From Kitasatospora sp. NBC_00240 (lineage in GTDB: Bacteria > Actinomycetota > Actinomycetes > Streptomycetales > Streptomycetaceae): a stretch of 64,000 nucleotides of DNA. The stretch is from positions 5,270,001 to 5,334,000 of the forward strand of contig NZ_JAPEMU010000001.1 of assembly GCF_026342405.1 (NCBI RefSeq), read 5' to 3'. The notes beneath the pieces are model-generated. The model was not told the DNA's origin, made no database searches, and was given only the letters and a program-made list of their open reading frames with translations. Numbering within the stretch: position 1 is the first letter of the stretch; each line of letters opens with the position of its first letter. Made by a program: the position numbers and the translations under genes. Below are positions 32,367 through 42,018 of this stretch, one piece after another.

Positions 32367-32690
32367 ATGGGCTGGGTAGACGACTGGAGTGCGCAGGCTG
32401 CCTGCCGCACTAGTGATCCGGACGAATTGTTCGTCCAGGGGGCGGCGCAGAACCGCGCCAAGGCAGTGTGCAGCGGGTGTCCGGTACGTACCGAATGCCT
32501 GGCGGACGCGCTCGACAACCGGGTGGAGTTCGGGGTCTGGGGCGGTATGACGGAGCGCGAGCGCAGGGCGCTGCTGCGCCGGCGCCCGACGGTGATGTCC
32601 TGGCGGCGCCTGCTGGAGACGGCACGCACCGAGTACGAGGAGTCCCTCGCGACCGGCGTGATCCTGACGGACTACGCGCAGGCGGGCTGA
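32367..32690 (+). CDS. wblA: WhiB-like iron-sulfur transcription factor WblA
   Basis: A 107-residue Wbl protein. The four 4Fe-4S ligands are Cys13, Cys35, Cys38 and Cys44 (C-x21-C-x2-C-x5-C). The G(V/I)WGG turn is at residues 56-60, followed by the basic tail ERERRALLRRRPTVMSWRRLLETARTEYEES. The sequence MGWVDDWSAQAACRTSDPDELFVQGAAQNRAKA is that of WblA, the pleiotropic repressor-like regulator of development and antibiotic synthesis in streptomycetes (WhiB4 in mycobacteria). I use ATG 32367 with GGGAGAGGA upstream; ATG 32316 or GTG 32310 would add 17-19 residues. The C-terminal tail (LATGVILTDYAQAG) differs from the usual one and is shorter. Confidence 0.93.
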   Translation: MGWVDDWSAQAACRTSDPDELFVQGAAQNRAKAVCSGCPVRTECLADALDNRVEFGVWGGMTERERRALLRRRPTVMSWRRLLETARTEYEESLATGVILTDYAQAG

Positions 32691-32697
32691 GCCCGCC
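32681..32697. terminator. Hairpin overlapping the wblA stop codon
   Basis: Arms ggcgggc and gcccgcc with the TGA stop (32688-32690) as loop, between convergent wblA and the ArsA-like gene. Confidence 0.45.
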
Positions 32698-32721
32698 GCC
32701 GTTCGGCCGCGGGGCGCCGGG

Positions 32722-33948
32722 TCACTCCCCGGTGCCGCCGCCGAGCAGTTCGCCGACGGCGCGCAGCCCGTCCAGGTCGTGGACGTCACCGGGGAGGGCC
32801 GCGACCTCGACGATCGGCACGTCCGGGTACACCGACACGAAACGGTCCCGGGTGCGCCGTTCCCGGGCCATGATCTGCATCCGCTCGGCGTGCAGCCGCA
32901 GGAGTCCGGCCGCCAGCAGTTCGGCTTCGGGGGAGGCCGTCTCGGAGCCGTTCTCCTCCAGCGCCTCGGCCGCCGCCAGCGCGCGCTCGGCCGTGAGCTG
33001 CGGCGCGCCCGTGCTGTGCACCCGGTTGAGCACCAGGCCGGCCAGCGGCATCCGGTCCGCCTCCAGCCGGTCGACGAAGTACGCGGCCTCGCGCAGCGCG
33101 TCCCGCTCCGGCGCCGCGACGACCAGGAACGCGGTGCCCGGTGCCTTCAGCAGCTGGTACGTCCGGTCGGCGCGCTCACGGAAGCCGCCGAACATCGAGT
33201 CCATGGCGCTGACGAAGGTCTGCACGTCGGTCAGCAGCTGGGCGCCGAAGATCTTGCCCAGGGTGCCGGTGATCAGACCCATCCCGACGTTCAGGAACTT
33301 CATCGCACTGCGGCCGCCGACCTTGGCGGGCGCGGCCAGCAGCCGGATCACCTTCCCGTCCAGGAAGGAGCCGAGCCGGTTCGGCGCGTCCAGGAAGTCC
33401 AGGGCCGAGCGGGAGGGCGGGGTGTCGACGACGATCAGGTCCCACTCGCCGGCGTCGCGCAGCTGGCCCAGCTTCTCCATCGCCATGTACTCCTGCGTGC
33501 CCGCGAAGCCGGCCGACAGGGACTGGTAGAACGGGTTCTCCATGATCGCCTTGGCCCGTTCGGGCTCGGCGTGGGCGAGCACGACCTCGTCGAAGGTCCG
33601 CTTCATGTCGAGCATCATGGCCTGCAGCTCACCGTCGCCGCTGACGCCCTTGACGATCCGTGGGGTGTTGTCCAGCTCGGTCAGGCCCATCGACTGGGCG
33701 AGCCGGCGGGCCGGGTCGATGGTCAGCACGACCACCTTCCGGCCGCGCTCGGCCGCCCGCAGGCCGATCGCCGCCGCCGTCGTGGTCTTCCCGACGCCGC
33801 CCGAGCCGCAGCACACCACGATCCGGGTCGCCGGGTCGTCGATCAGCCGGTCGACCGCCAGCCCGTTGCCCCGGGCCCCGGGCCGTGCGCCGTCCTCGGC
33901 CGTGCCCCGTGCGCCGCTGCGCGCGTCGCCCCTGCCGCCGCTCGTCAT
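32722..33948 (-). CDS. ArsA/Get3-like ATPase (second of a pair)
   Basis: A 408-residue P-loop ATPase of the ArsA/Get3 family (Rv3680-like). The Walker A is GSGGVGKTT (residues about 48-56), with the A'-loop LTIDPARRLAQSMGL, switch DTPPSRSALDFLD and a helical part rich in Met (FVSAMDSMFGGF, ERMQIMARERR). The mycobacterial homologues Rv3679-Rv3680 form a heteromeric complex resembling eukaryotic Get3, tied to tolerance of nitric oxide and glycerol stress; an anion-pump role is doubtful as no ArsB is near. The start ATG 33948 overlaps the stop of the upstream paralogue (ATGA), so the two are made together. It is convergent with wblA. Confidence 0.92.
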   Translation of the reverse strand: MTSGGRGDARSGARGTAEDGARPGARGNGLAVDRLIDDPATRIVVCCGSGGVGKTTTAAAIGLRAAERGRKVVVLTIDPARRLAQSMGLTELDNTPRIVKGVSGDGELQAMMLDMKRTFDEVVLAHAEPERAKAIMENPFYQSLSAGFAGTQEYMAMEKLGQLRDAGEWDLIVVDTPPSRSALDFLDAPNRLGSFLDGKVIRLLAAPAKVGGRSAMKFLNVGMGLITGTLGKIFGAQLLTDVQTFVSAMDSMFGGFRERADRTYQLLKAPGTAFLVVAAPERDALREAAYFVDRLEADRMPLAGLVLNRVHSTGAPQLTAERALAAAEALEENGSETASPEAELLAAGLLRLHAERMQIMARERRTRDRFVSVYPDVPIVEVAALPGDVHDLDGLRAVGELLGGGTGE

Positions 33949-35177
33949 GCCGCCCCCTGCCGCTTCAGCTCGCCCGCCAGCCGGTACAGGCCGCCGAGGT
34001 CCACGCCCTCGCTCAACAGCGGGAGTTCGTAGGTCGGCAGCTTGAGGTGCTGCAGATCGGCCCGCTGCTCACGCTCCAGCTCGACCCGCTCGGCGTGCTC
34101 GCGGGCCTGCTCCAGCAGCGGGTCGATCAGTGGTTCCACCGCGGCCCGGACGGCGGCGCCGGTCCGCGCGCGCCCGCCGAGGCCCGCGTCGGCCAGCGCC
34201 AGGGCGACCTCCTCGCGGTGGTCGCCGTCCACGGCCGCGACCGCGGCGGCGTCCAGTATCGGCGGCCGGACCATGTTGACCAGTACCCCGCCCACCGGCA
34301 GCGAGGCCTCCCGCAGCTCGGTGAAGCCGTCCACGGTCTCCTGCACCGGCATCTCCTCCAGCAGGGTGACCAGGTGCACGGCCGTCTCCGGCGACTTCAG
34401 CACCCGCATCACCGCCTGGGCCTGGGAGTGGATCGGGCCGAACCTGGCCAGGCCGGCGACCTCGGAGTTGACGTTCAGGAACCTGGTGAGCCGGCCGGTG
34501 GGCGGCGCGTCCATCACGATCGCGTCGTACGCCCGGCGGCCGTCGGCGCCCTTGCGCCGGGCGGCCTCGCAGGCCTTGCCGGTCAGCAGGACGTCCCGGA
34601 CGCCCGGGGCGATGGTGGTCGCGAAGTCGACGAAGCCGGTCTTCTGCAGGGCCTTCCCGGCCCGGCCGAGCTTGTAGAACATGTCGAGGTACTCCAGCAG
34701 GGCCAGCTCGGTGTCGATCGCGAGCGCGAACACCTCCCCGCCCCCGCCGACGGGCTTGGCGCCCGCCTTGCCGGCGGCGCTCCGCCCGGCGCGGCGCTCG
34801 CCGCCGTCCGCCGGCAGCCCGAGCTGGGCGCGCGAGACGGTGGCGATCCGGCGCTCCTCGTAGGGCAGCGCGGCGATGCCGAACAGCTCGGCGATGCCCT
34901 GGCGGCCCTCGACCTCGATCAGCAGGGTGCGGCCGCCCTCGGCGGCCAGGGCCAGCGCCAGCGCGGCGGCCACCGTCGTCTTGCCGGTGCCGCCCTTCCC
35001 GCTGACCACGTGCAGCCGGACGCCCTCCCAGTGGCCGTCCTCGCCGGTCCGGTCCGCGGGTGCGGCCTCCTCCGAGGCTGCGCCGGCCGGCCCACCGCCC
35101 TCCGGGGCCTCCGTCCCGCGCGGTCCGGCTTCCCCGCCGGGGTCGCGCCGGGCCGCCTGGTCGGGGGTGCGTGCCAC
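33945..35177 (-). CDS. ArsA/Get3-like ATPase (first of a pair)
   Basis: A 410-residue ArsA/Get3 family ATPase (Rv3679-like). It has a disordered charged N-terminus (about 1-50), Walker A GKGGTGKTT (about 60-68), LIEVEGRQGIAELFG, switch VMDAPPTGRLTRFLNV (about 227-242) and a C-terminal helical region with YELPLLSEGVDLGGLYRLAGEL. The start is GTG 35177 (MARTPDQAARRD), with GGAGACGGAG upstream; a longer frame to 35264 is Pro/Arg-rich. Partner of the overlapping downstream paralogue. It is divergent from DUF4177, across a 215-base control region. Confidence 0.9.
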   Translation of the reverse strand: MARTPDQAARRDPGGEAGPRGTEAPEGGGPAGAASEEAAPADRTGEDGHWEGVRLHVVSGKGGTGKTTVAAALALALAAEGGRTLLIEVEGRQGIAELFGIAALPYEERRIATVSRAQLGLPADGGERRAGRSAAGKAGAKPVGGGGEVFALAIDTELALLEYLDMFYKLGRAGKALQKTGFVDFATTIAPGVRDVLLTGKACEAARRKGADGRRAYDAIVMDAPPTGRLTRFLNVNSEVAGLARFGPIHSQAQAVMRVLKSPETAVHLVTLLEEMPVQETVDGFTELREASLPVGGVLVNMVRPPILDAAAVAAVDGDHREEVALALADAGLGGRARTGAAVRAAVEPLIDPLLEQAREHAERVELEREQRADLQHLKLPTYELPLLSEGVDLGGLYRLAGELKRQGAA

Positions 35178-35392
35178 GCTCCGTCTCCGTCCGTTCCGAG
35201 GGCCGGCACCGCGAGGTGCCCTCCCGCGAGGGTAACCAGGGACCGGGCCCGATGCCGGGAGCATCGGGATGGCCAGGTCTGATTCATGCCCTGTTTGTGG
35301 CTCACCTCACACCCCGGCCGGGTCCGCGGCGCCGTGCCCGACGCGCTTCGCGCGGCGCCGGCCCGCCCGCCTCCTCGTCTAGAGTCAGCCCC

Positions 35393-35548
35393 ATGACCAA
35401 GTGGGAATACGTAACCGTGCCGCTGCTCGTCCACGCGACCAAGCAGATCCTCGACAACTGGGGCCAGGACGGCTGGGAGCTCGTCCAGGTCGTTCCGGGG
35501 CCGAACCCCGAGCAGCTGGTGGCCTACCTCAAGCGGGAGAAGGCATGA
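35393..35548 (+). CDS. DUF4177 small protein
   Basis: A 51-residue protein, MTKWEYVTVPLLVHATKQ then ILDNWGQDGWELVQVVPG and AYLKREKA. This is the compact DUF4177 fold. The function is unknown, but it always lies beside RidA in actinobacteria (Rv3678A-Rv3678c). ATG 35393 is the only start. It overlaps the RidA gene in an ATGA junction, so is translationally coupled. Confidence 0.9.
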   Translation: MTKWEYVTVPLLVHATKQILDNWGQDGWELVQVVPGPNPEQLVAYLKREKA

Positions 35549-36015
35549 GCCAGGTCGAGACCAAGCTGGCCGAGCTCGGCCTGAGCGTGCCCGAGGTGGC
35601 CCCGCCGGTCGCCGCGTACGTGCCGGCCGTCCGCTCGGGCGAGTACGTCTTCACCTCGGGTCAGCTCCCCATGGTGGCGGGCAAGCTGCAGACCACCGGC
35701 AAGATCGGCGCCGAGGTCACCCCCGAGGAGGGCAAGGCGCTCGCGCAGATCTGCGCGCTGAACGCGCTGGCCGCCGTGAAGGCCGTGATCGGTGACCTGG
35801 ACCAGATCGAGCGGATCGTGAAGGTGGTCGGCTTCGTCGCCTCCGCCGCCGACTTCACCGGGCAGCCGGGCGTCGTCAACGGCGCCAGCGAGCTGTTCGG
35901 CCACGCCTTCGGAGCGGCCGGTGTGCACGCCCGCAGCGCGGTGGGTGTCGCGGTGCTGCCGCTGGACGCCCCGGTCGAGATCGAGATCCAGGTCCGGCTG
36001 AAGCCGCAGGCCTGA
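35545..36015 (+). CDS. RidA family protein
   Basis: A 156-residue RidA/YjgF/Rid enamine-imine deaminase-like protein. It has VPAVRSGEYVFTSGQLPMVAGKLQTTGKIGAEVTPEEGKALAQICALNALAAVKAVIGDLDQIERIVKVVGFV, the family core, and a C-terminal strand (VEIEIQVRLKPQA). The catalytic Arg of classical RidA (in RS-x-V) is represented here by HARSAVGVAVLPLDAPVE. The likely role is clearing reactive 2-aminoacrylate. It is coupled to DUF4177, with its ATG 35545 overlapping that stop. Confidence 0.93.
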   Translation: MSQVETKLAELGLSVPEVAPPVAAYVPAVRSGEYVFTSGQLPMVAGKLQTTGKIGAEVTPEEGKALAQICALNALAAVKAVIGDLDQIERIVKVVGFVASAADFTGQPGVVNGASELFGHAFGAAGVHARSAVGVAVLPLDAPVEIEIQVRLKPQA

Positions 36016-36215
36016 CCCCTCGGAGCCGCAGGCCCGCCGCCCTCGGGCCGCGGGCCTGACCTCTTTCCGGGGCGCCGCCCGGCCGGTCGCCCGCCCGGTC
36101 GGTGGCGGCGGGCGGGGGCAGCGCGGCCGGGCCGGGCCCGCTCCGGCGGGCGGCGGCGTGAATCGGCCGGCCTGGGCTCTGTCCAAGGCCGCCTCCGTCT
36201 GCATAGCATCCGGAC

Positions 36216-37127
36216 ATGGATCACCAGGCGAAGTCGCTCCCGATGCCGCCGTCCTGGCCTGCCCGGATCCGGGCGGTCGAGGCCGGCGAGCTGACGCCGC
36301 CGGTGCCCAAGCCCTCCGCGACGGTCGTCCTGCTGAGGGACGGCGCCGCCGGACCCGAGGCATACCTGCTGCGCCGGCGCGCCTCGATGGCCTTCGCCGC
36401 CGGGATGTACGCCTACCCGGGCGGCGGGGTGGACCCGCGGGATGCCGAGGCCGAGATCGGCTGGGCCGGTCCCGGCCCGCAGGAGTGGGGCGCCCGACTC
36501 GGGGTGGACCCGAGCACCGCGCAGGCGGTGGTCTGCGCGGCCGTCCGGGAGACCTTCGAGGAGGCCGGCGTCCTGCTGGCCGGCCCGGACGCCACCAGCA
36601 CGGTGGCCCCGCGCGACTGGAGCGCGGAGCGGGCCGCCCTGGAGGCGCACGAGATCTCCTTCGCCGAGTTCCTCCGCAAGCACGGCCTGGTGCTGCGCAG
36701 CGACCTGCTGGCCGGCTGGGCCCGCTGGGTCACCCCGGCCTTCGAGGAGCGGCGCTACGACACCTGGTTCTTCGTCGCCGTGATGCCGCCCGGTCAGCTC
36801 GCCGCCCTTGAGGTCGGCGAGGCCGACAAGGTCGCCTGGCTCTCCCCGGCCGACGCCGTCCAGGGGCACGAGCAGGGCCGGTACGGCATGCTGCCGCCGA
36901 CCGTGACCGTGCTGCGCGAACTGCTGCCGCTGCGTGCGGCCGCCGAAGCCCTGTCCGCGGCGAGCAACCGCGGACTGGACCCGATCCTCGGCCGGGCCGA
37001 GGTGGCGGGTGATCGAATGACGGTGCGATGGTCGGGGTATGAGGAGCTGACCATCGACGGACACTACCCCGAGGAAGGAACTTCGCCCGATGAACCACAA
37101 CGACGTGGATCGCCGGACGGCACCTGA
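36216..37127 (+). CDS. Nudix hydrolase
   Basis: A 303-residue Nudix protein of the NUDT19-like type, which hydrolyses acyl-CoA or similar diphosphates. The Nudix box is split: GGGVDPRDAE (about 69-78), an insertion of about 30 residues, and then AAVRETFEEAGVLL (about 108-121), with the REx2EEAG core kept as RETFEEAGV. The N-terminal strand (SATVVLLRDGAAGPEAYLLRRRASMAFAAGMYAYPGG) is typical. The start ATG 36216 follows an intergenic gap of 200 bases. The last 13 codons overlap another frame (37090) and have a lower third-position GC, suggesting the overlap is under selection for the second frame. Confidence 0.9.
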   Translation: MDHQAKSLPMPPSWPARIRAVEAGELTPPVPKPSATVVLLRDGAAGPEAYLLRRRASMAFAAGMYAYPGGGVDPRDAEAEIGWAGPGPQEWGARLGVDPSTAQAVVCAAVRETFEEAGVLLAGPDATSTVAPRDWSAERAALEAHEISFAEFLRKHGLVLRSDLLAGWARWVTPAFEERRYDTWFFVAVMPPGQLAALEVGEADKVAWLSPADAVQGHEQGRYGMLPPTVTVLRELLPLRAAAEALSAASNRGLDPILGRAEVAGDRMTVRWSGYEELTIDGHYPEEGTSPDEPQRRGSPDGT

Positions 37128-37281
37128 GCTGCCCGCCCGCGCCCTGACCTCCCACACCCTGACGCCCCGTGCGCTCGCCACCGACAGCGGCGGCCAGTGC
37201 GGCGACGAGCCCTGGCTGCGCCCGCTGACGCGCACCTTCCCGTCGCGCCGGCTGCATCGCAGCTGCGAGGGCGGCCGGTGA
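37090..37281 (+). CDS. Small basic hypothetical protein
   Basis: A 63-residue ORF bridging the Nudix and MBL genes: MNHNDVDRRTAPELPARALTS, then LTPRALATDSGGQCGDEPWLRPLTRTFPSRRLHRSCEGGR. There is no known domain. Reasons to believe it: AGGAAGGA lies 8 bases before ATG 37090, third codon positions are nearly all G or C throughout its non-overlapping part, it overlaps the Nudix 3' end by 38 bases, and its stop overlaps the GTG of the MBL gene (GTGA). The chained overlaps suggest coupled translation of the three. Two Cys and many Arg might point to nucleic-acid contact, but this is speculation. Confidence 0.55.
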   Translation: MNHNDVDRRTAPELPARALTSHTLTPRALATDSGGQCGDEPWLRPLTRTFPSRRLHRSCEGGR

Positions 37282-38099
37282 GCGGTCTTCTCCCGGGTGA
37301 CCCCGCCGCCGTCGTCGGCGGCGAGGCCACCCCCCGGGCACATTGCGTGCTGGCGCCGAACCCGTCACCGATGACGCTGGACGGCACCAACACCTGGCTG
37401 CTCGCCGAGCCCGGCTCGGACCTGGCCGTGGTCGTCGACCCCGGCCCGCTGGACGAGGGCCACCTGCGCCACGTGGTGGAGACCGCCGAGCGGCAGGGCC
37501 GACGGGTCGCGCTGACCCTGCTCACCCACGGCCACCCGGACCACGCCGAGGGCGCGGCCCGCTTCGCCGAGCTGACCGGCACCAAGGTGCTCGCGCTGGA
37601 CCCGGCGCACCGGCTCGGCGACGAGGGCCTGCGGCCCGGGCAGCGGCTGGAGGTCGGCGGCCTGGACCTGCGGGTGGTCGGGACCCCGGGCCACACCGCG
37701 GACTCGCTCACCTTCCACCTGCCCGCCGACGGCGCCGTCCTGACCGGCGACACCGTGCTGGGCCGCGGCACCACGATGGTCGCCCACCCGGACGGGCAGC
37801 TCGGCGACTACCTGGACTCGCTGCGCCGGCTGCACACCATGGCCTCCGAGCACGGTGTCCGTACGGTGCTGCCGGGCCACGGCCCGGTGCTCGCGGACGC
37901 GCTCGGCGCGGTGGACTACTACCTGGCGCACCGCGCGAACCGGCTGGCCCAGGTCGAGACCGCCGTGGAGGCCGGCTGCCGCACCGCACAGGAGGTGGTC
38001 GCCCGGGTCTACGCGGACGTGGACCGGGCGCTGTGGCCGGCCGCCGAACTCTCCGTACGCGCGCAGCTGCGCTACCTGGAGGACCACGGCCTGATCTGA
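37278..38099 (+). CDS. MBL-fold metallo-hydrolase
   Basis: A 273-residue metallo-beta-lactamase fold protein of the LACTB2/Rv3677c group. The metal motif Thr83-His-Gly-His-Pro-Asp-His89 is clear. Further ligands are in GTPGHTADS (His), LTGDTVLGRGTT (Asp) and LPGHGP (His). After the core, a C-terminal helical domain (AQEVVARVYADVDRALWPAAELSVRAQLRYLEDHGLI) matches the LACTB2 winged helix, consistent with an RNA- or nucleotide-related hydrolase. GTG 37278 overlaps the preceding small ORF. A 16-bp perfect terminator follows at 38150-38184, shared with crp. Confidence 0.92.
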   Translation: MSGLLPGDPAAVVGGEATPRAHCVLAPNPSPMTLDGTNTWLLAEPGSDLAVVVDPGPLDEGHLRHVVETAERQGRRVALTLLTHGHPDHAEGAARFAELTGTKVLALDPAHRLGDEGLRPGQRLEVGGLDLRVVGTPGHTADSLTFHLPADGAVLTGDTVLGRGTTMVAHPDGQLGDYLDSLRRLHTMASEHGVRTVLPGHGPVLADALGAVDYYLAHRANRLAQVETAVEAGCRTAQEVVARVYADVDRALWPAAELSVRAQLRYLEDHGLI

Positions 38100-38149
38100 G
38101 CGCCGGCCGGCCCGCCTGCCACGGCCGGGCACCCGCGCCCGGAAACGCC

Positions 38150-38184
38150 CGAGGGCCCGTACGCCGGTGGCGTACGGGCCCTCG
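38150..38184. terminator. Bidirectional terminator between MBL and crp genes
   Basis: Perfect 16-bp arms cgagggcccgtacgcc and ggcgtacgggccctcg around a 3-base loop, between convergent genes. Confidence 0.85.
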
Positions 38185-38206
38185 TCGGTGCCGGTGACGG
38201 CGGGTG

Positions 38207-38881
38207 TCAGCGCGAGCGCCGGGACAGCCGCTCGACGTCCATCAGGACCACGGCGCGGGCCTCCAGCTTCAGCCAGCCGCGGCCGGCGAAGTCGGCGAGC
38301 GCCTTGTTGACCGTCTCGCGGGAGGCGCCGACCAGCTGGGCCAGCTCCTCCTGGGTGAGGTCGTGGGCGACGTGGATGCCCTCGTCGGACGGCACGCCGA
38401 AGCGGCGCGAGAGGTCCAGCAGGGCCTTGGCCACGCGGCCGGGCACGTCGGAGAAGACCAGGTCGGACATCACGTCGTTGGTCCGGCGCAGGCGGCGGGC
38501 GATGGCCCGCAGCAGCGCGATGGAGACCTCCGGGCGGGCGTGCAGCCAGGGCTGCAGGTCGCCGTGGCCGAGCCCGAGCAGCTTGACCTCGGTGAGCGCA
38601 CTGGCCGTGGCGGTGCGCGGTCCGGGGTCGAAGAGCGACAGCTCGCCGATCATCTCGCTGGGGCCGAGCACCGCGAGCATGTTCTCGCGGCCGTCGGGCG
38701 AGGCCCGGTGCAGCTTGACCTTGCCCTCGGCGACCACGTAGAGGCGGTCGCCCGGGTCGCCCTCGTGGAAGAGGGACTCACCACGGGCGAGGGTCACCTC
38801 GGTCATGGAAGCGCGCAGCTCGCCGGCCTGCTCGTCGTCGAGTGCCGCGAAGAGTGCGGCGCGCCGCAGAACGTCGTCCAC
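38207..38881 (-). CDS. crp: cAMP receptor protein Crp
   Basis: A 224-residue CRP/FNR family regulator. The cyclic-nucleotide domain (residues 1-120) includes the phosphate-binding cassette GEMI-type segment (SEMIGELSLFDPGPRTATASALTEV, about 75-100), and the winged helix is DLTQEELAQLVGASRETVNKALADFAGRGWLKLE (about 172-205). This is the streptomycete Crp, needed for spore germination and secondary metabolism, and orthologous to Rv3676. The start GTG 38881 has a perfect AAGGAGG. Its upstream DNA carries an unusual long-spaced inverted repeat and a Crp-like site. Confidence 0.95.
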   Translation of the reverse strand: MDDVLRRAALFAALDDEQAGELRASMTEVTLARGESLFHEGDPGDRLYVVAEGKVKLHRASPDGRENMLAVLGPSEMIGELSLFDPGPRTATASALTEVKLLGLGHGDLQPWLHARPEVSIALLRAIARRLRRTNDVMSDLVFSDVPGRVAKALLDLSRRFGVPSDEGIHVAHDLTQEELAQLVGASRETVNKALADFAGRGWLKLEARAVVLMDVERLSRRSR

Positions 38882-39195
38882 GTGCTTCCTCCTTCTCGGC
38901 CGTCCGCCTGTCGGGGCGGTCGGCGCAAGTCCGTACAGTGCTCTGCATCACCAAGCATGGCGCATGTCGCTCCGATCATATGAGGAGGGGGTGCGCCGGG
39001 GAGCACTGTACGGGGCCATTCGTACTCATCGGTTACATTTCGGCCCCGCTGGTCAGGGCCCGCCCGGCCGGGCGCGGGAGGCCGGTTCCGGCCCGGGCAC
39101 GACGGCGCTCGTGGGTCGGTCGCGGGGCGGTCGTGGGTCGCTCGCGCGCTGGTTGCAGGCCGCGGCCCGGGCCGGACTCCGGCGTGGGGGCCCGG
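38882..39195. other. Upstream region of crp and downstream of SPFH gene
   Basis: This 314-base stretch holds the crp control region (38933-39040, AT-richer than average) and, toward the SPFH gene, a GC-rich tail with repeated gtgggtcg motifs. No gene is supported. Confidence 0.45.
38933..39011. promoter_or_regulatory. Long-spaced inverted repeat and Crp-like site before crp
   Basis: gtacagtgctc (38933-38943) recurs in reverse complement as gagcactgtac at 39001-39011, with 57 bases between. Within the left arm, GTG-N6-ATCAC (38938-38951) resembles the GTG-N6-GNCAC Crp motif of streptomycetes. The layout would suit autoregulation with DNA looping. Confidence 0.45.
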
Positions 39196-40083
39196 TCAGC
39201 GCTTGGTGCCGTCCACGATCACCGGGGTGCCCGCCGGGCCGCACGGGCTGGCGTAGACCGGGTTCTTCTCGGCCGCGGCCTTGAAGGCCTCGATGCACTG
39301 GCTGAGCAGGATCTTGTCGGTCAGCGAGTTGGCGATCACGCTGTTCGCGGCCGCGGTGCTCTCCGATTCGATCTTGCGCTTCTCCGCCTCGGCCTTGGCC
39401 GTCCGGGTGGCCGCCTCTGCCTGGGCGGTGGCCTGGTCCTGCTGGATCTTCTGGTCGATGGCCTTCTGCAGGCCGTCGCTGGGCTTGACGTTGCGCAGGT
39501 TGACGCCGTTCACCAGGATGCCGCGCGGGGCCAGCCGCTGGGTGATCAGCTGGTCGATCTCGGTGCTGATCGCCTCGCGCTGCGAGGAGTAGCCCTCCAC
39601 GCCGGTGTGCTTGGCGAAGACGTTGCGGACGATCTCCCGGCTGTCCGGGTAGACCAGGCGTTGCTCGACGGCCTCGGCGCTGCCGGCCAGCTTGTACAGC
39701 GCCAGGGTGTGCTCGGGGTCGATGGACCACTTCACGGTGAGGTCGGCGTAGAGCACCCCGCCCTCGGAGGAGCGGACCTCCACCGTGTTGTCGCCGGTGA
39801 GGTTGAGGTCGGCCGGCCGGGTCGAGAATGTGGTGACGTCCGTCAGCGGCGACTTCAGGTGCAGGCCGGACTGCCAGGTCCCCCCGACCTTGCCCAGAGT
39901 GGTCGGCACGCCCACCTGGTACGGGGCCACCACGTACATGACCGTACCGAGCCCGACGAGCAGCCCGAGCACGCCGGACAGGAGACCGCCGAAGGTGGCC
40001 CAGCCGGACGTCGTCACCCGCCGCCGTCTGAGTATGAGCAGGACCAGGGCAACGGCGAGCAGCAGGATGGAAAGGAAGAGCAT
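39196..40083 (-). CDS. SPFH/Band 7 (prohibitin-like) membrane protein
   Basis: A 295-residue SPFH protein. Two N-terminal membrane helices (about 1-18 and 30-50) are followed by the SPFH domain (VAPYQVGVPTTLGKVGGTWQSGLHLKSPLTDVTTF, about 52-190, with DLNLTGDNTVEVRSSEGGVLYADLTVKWSI), an Ala/Gln/Glu/Lys-rich coiled coil (about 205-250), and a short Cys-containing tail. Such proteins oligomerise at membranes as quality-control scaffolds. The frame begins at GTG 40089, but ATG 40083 is better placed behind GAGAGA. The tail CGPAGTPVIVDGTKR is unlike flotillin tails. It stands alone between crp and lpd. Confidence 0.85.
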   Translation of the reverse strand: MLFLSILLLAVALVLLILRRRRVTTSGWATFGGLLSGVLGLLVGLGTVMYVVAPYQVGVPTTLGKVGGTWQSGLHLKSPLTDVTTFSTRPADLNLTGDNTVEVRSSEGGVLYADLTVKWSIDPEHTLALYKLAGSAEAVEQRLVYPDSREIVRNVFAKHTGVEGYSSQREAISTEIDQLITQRLAPRGILVNGVNLRNVKPSDGLQKAIDQKIQQDQATAQAEAATRTAKAEAEKRKIESESTAAANSVIANSLTDKILLSQCIEAFKAAAEKNPVYASPCGPAGTPVIVDGTKR

Positions 40084-40268
40084 CGTCACATCTCTCGGAT
40101 TCTGGTGCGGGACGGCCGCAGCCTAGGCAGCGGGACCGGCCCGGAGCGCCGAGTTCGGACGATGTTCATGAAAGGCGTGGACCACGGGTCCGTGGCGCCC
40201 CCGGACGGGCTCCTCGATCGGCTCGGCGGGGGCGTGAGGCGATCGGCTCGTCGGTTGCCGTGACGCGG

Positions 40269-40308
40269 CCGGGCCCGGCCTGCGGCAGGTGCCGCGGGCC
40301 GGGCCCGG
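40269..40308 (-). terminator. Terminator of the dihydrolipoyl dehydrogenase gene
   Basis: Arms ccgggcccggcc-t-gcgg and ccgc-g-ggccgggcccgg (16 pairs plus a G.T pair) around 6 bases, 35 bases after the lpdA stop. Confidence 0.75.
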
Positions 40309-40342
40309 TGATGCGGTGGCGGCCGTCCGGCCGCCCCCGGGA

Positions 40343-41746
<1,404 letters not shown>

Positions 41747-42018
41747 GGGGGAGTTCCTTCCGATGAGGGTTTGTTCAGCGCCGGCCGGGTGGGCTGTCCA
41801 CCCGTCCGGGCGGCTTCGGACACCGTCCGGCTCAAGAAGATCACACCGGGCCCCGCGGGGGCGACGAGACGGTCGCATCCCCGTCTGCCAGGGCGCGCAC
41901 GCCCGCGCTCCGCGCCCCCTGACCCATGATCCACGAGCCGGACCGCCACGGCCCGCCGGGGCCGCCAGCCCCTCTCGGCGCCGCCCCCGGCGTGGCGCCT
42001 CCGGCGTCCGGCCTGCCC

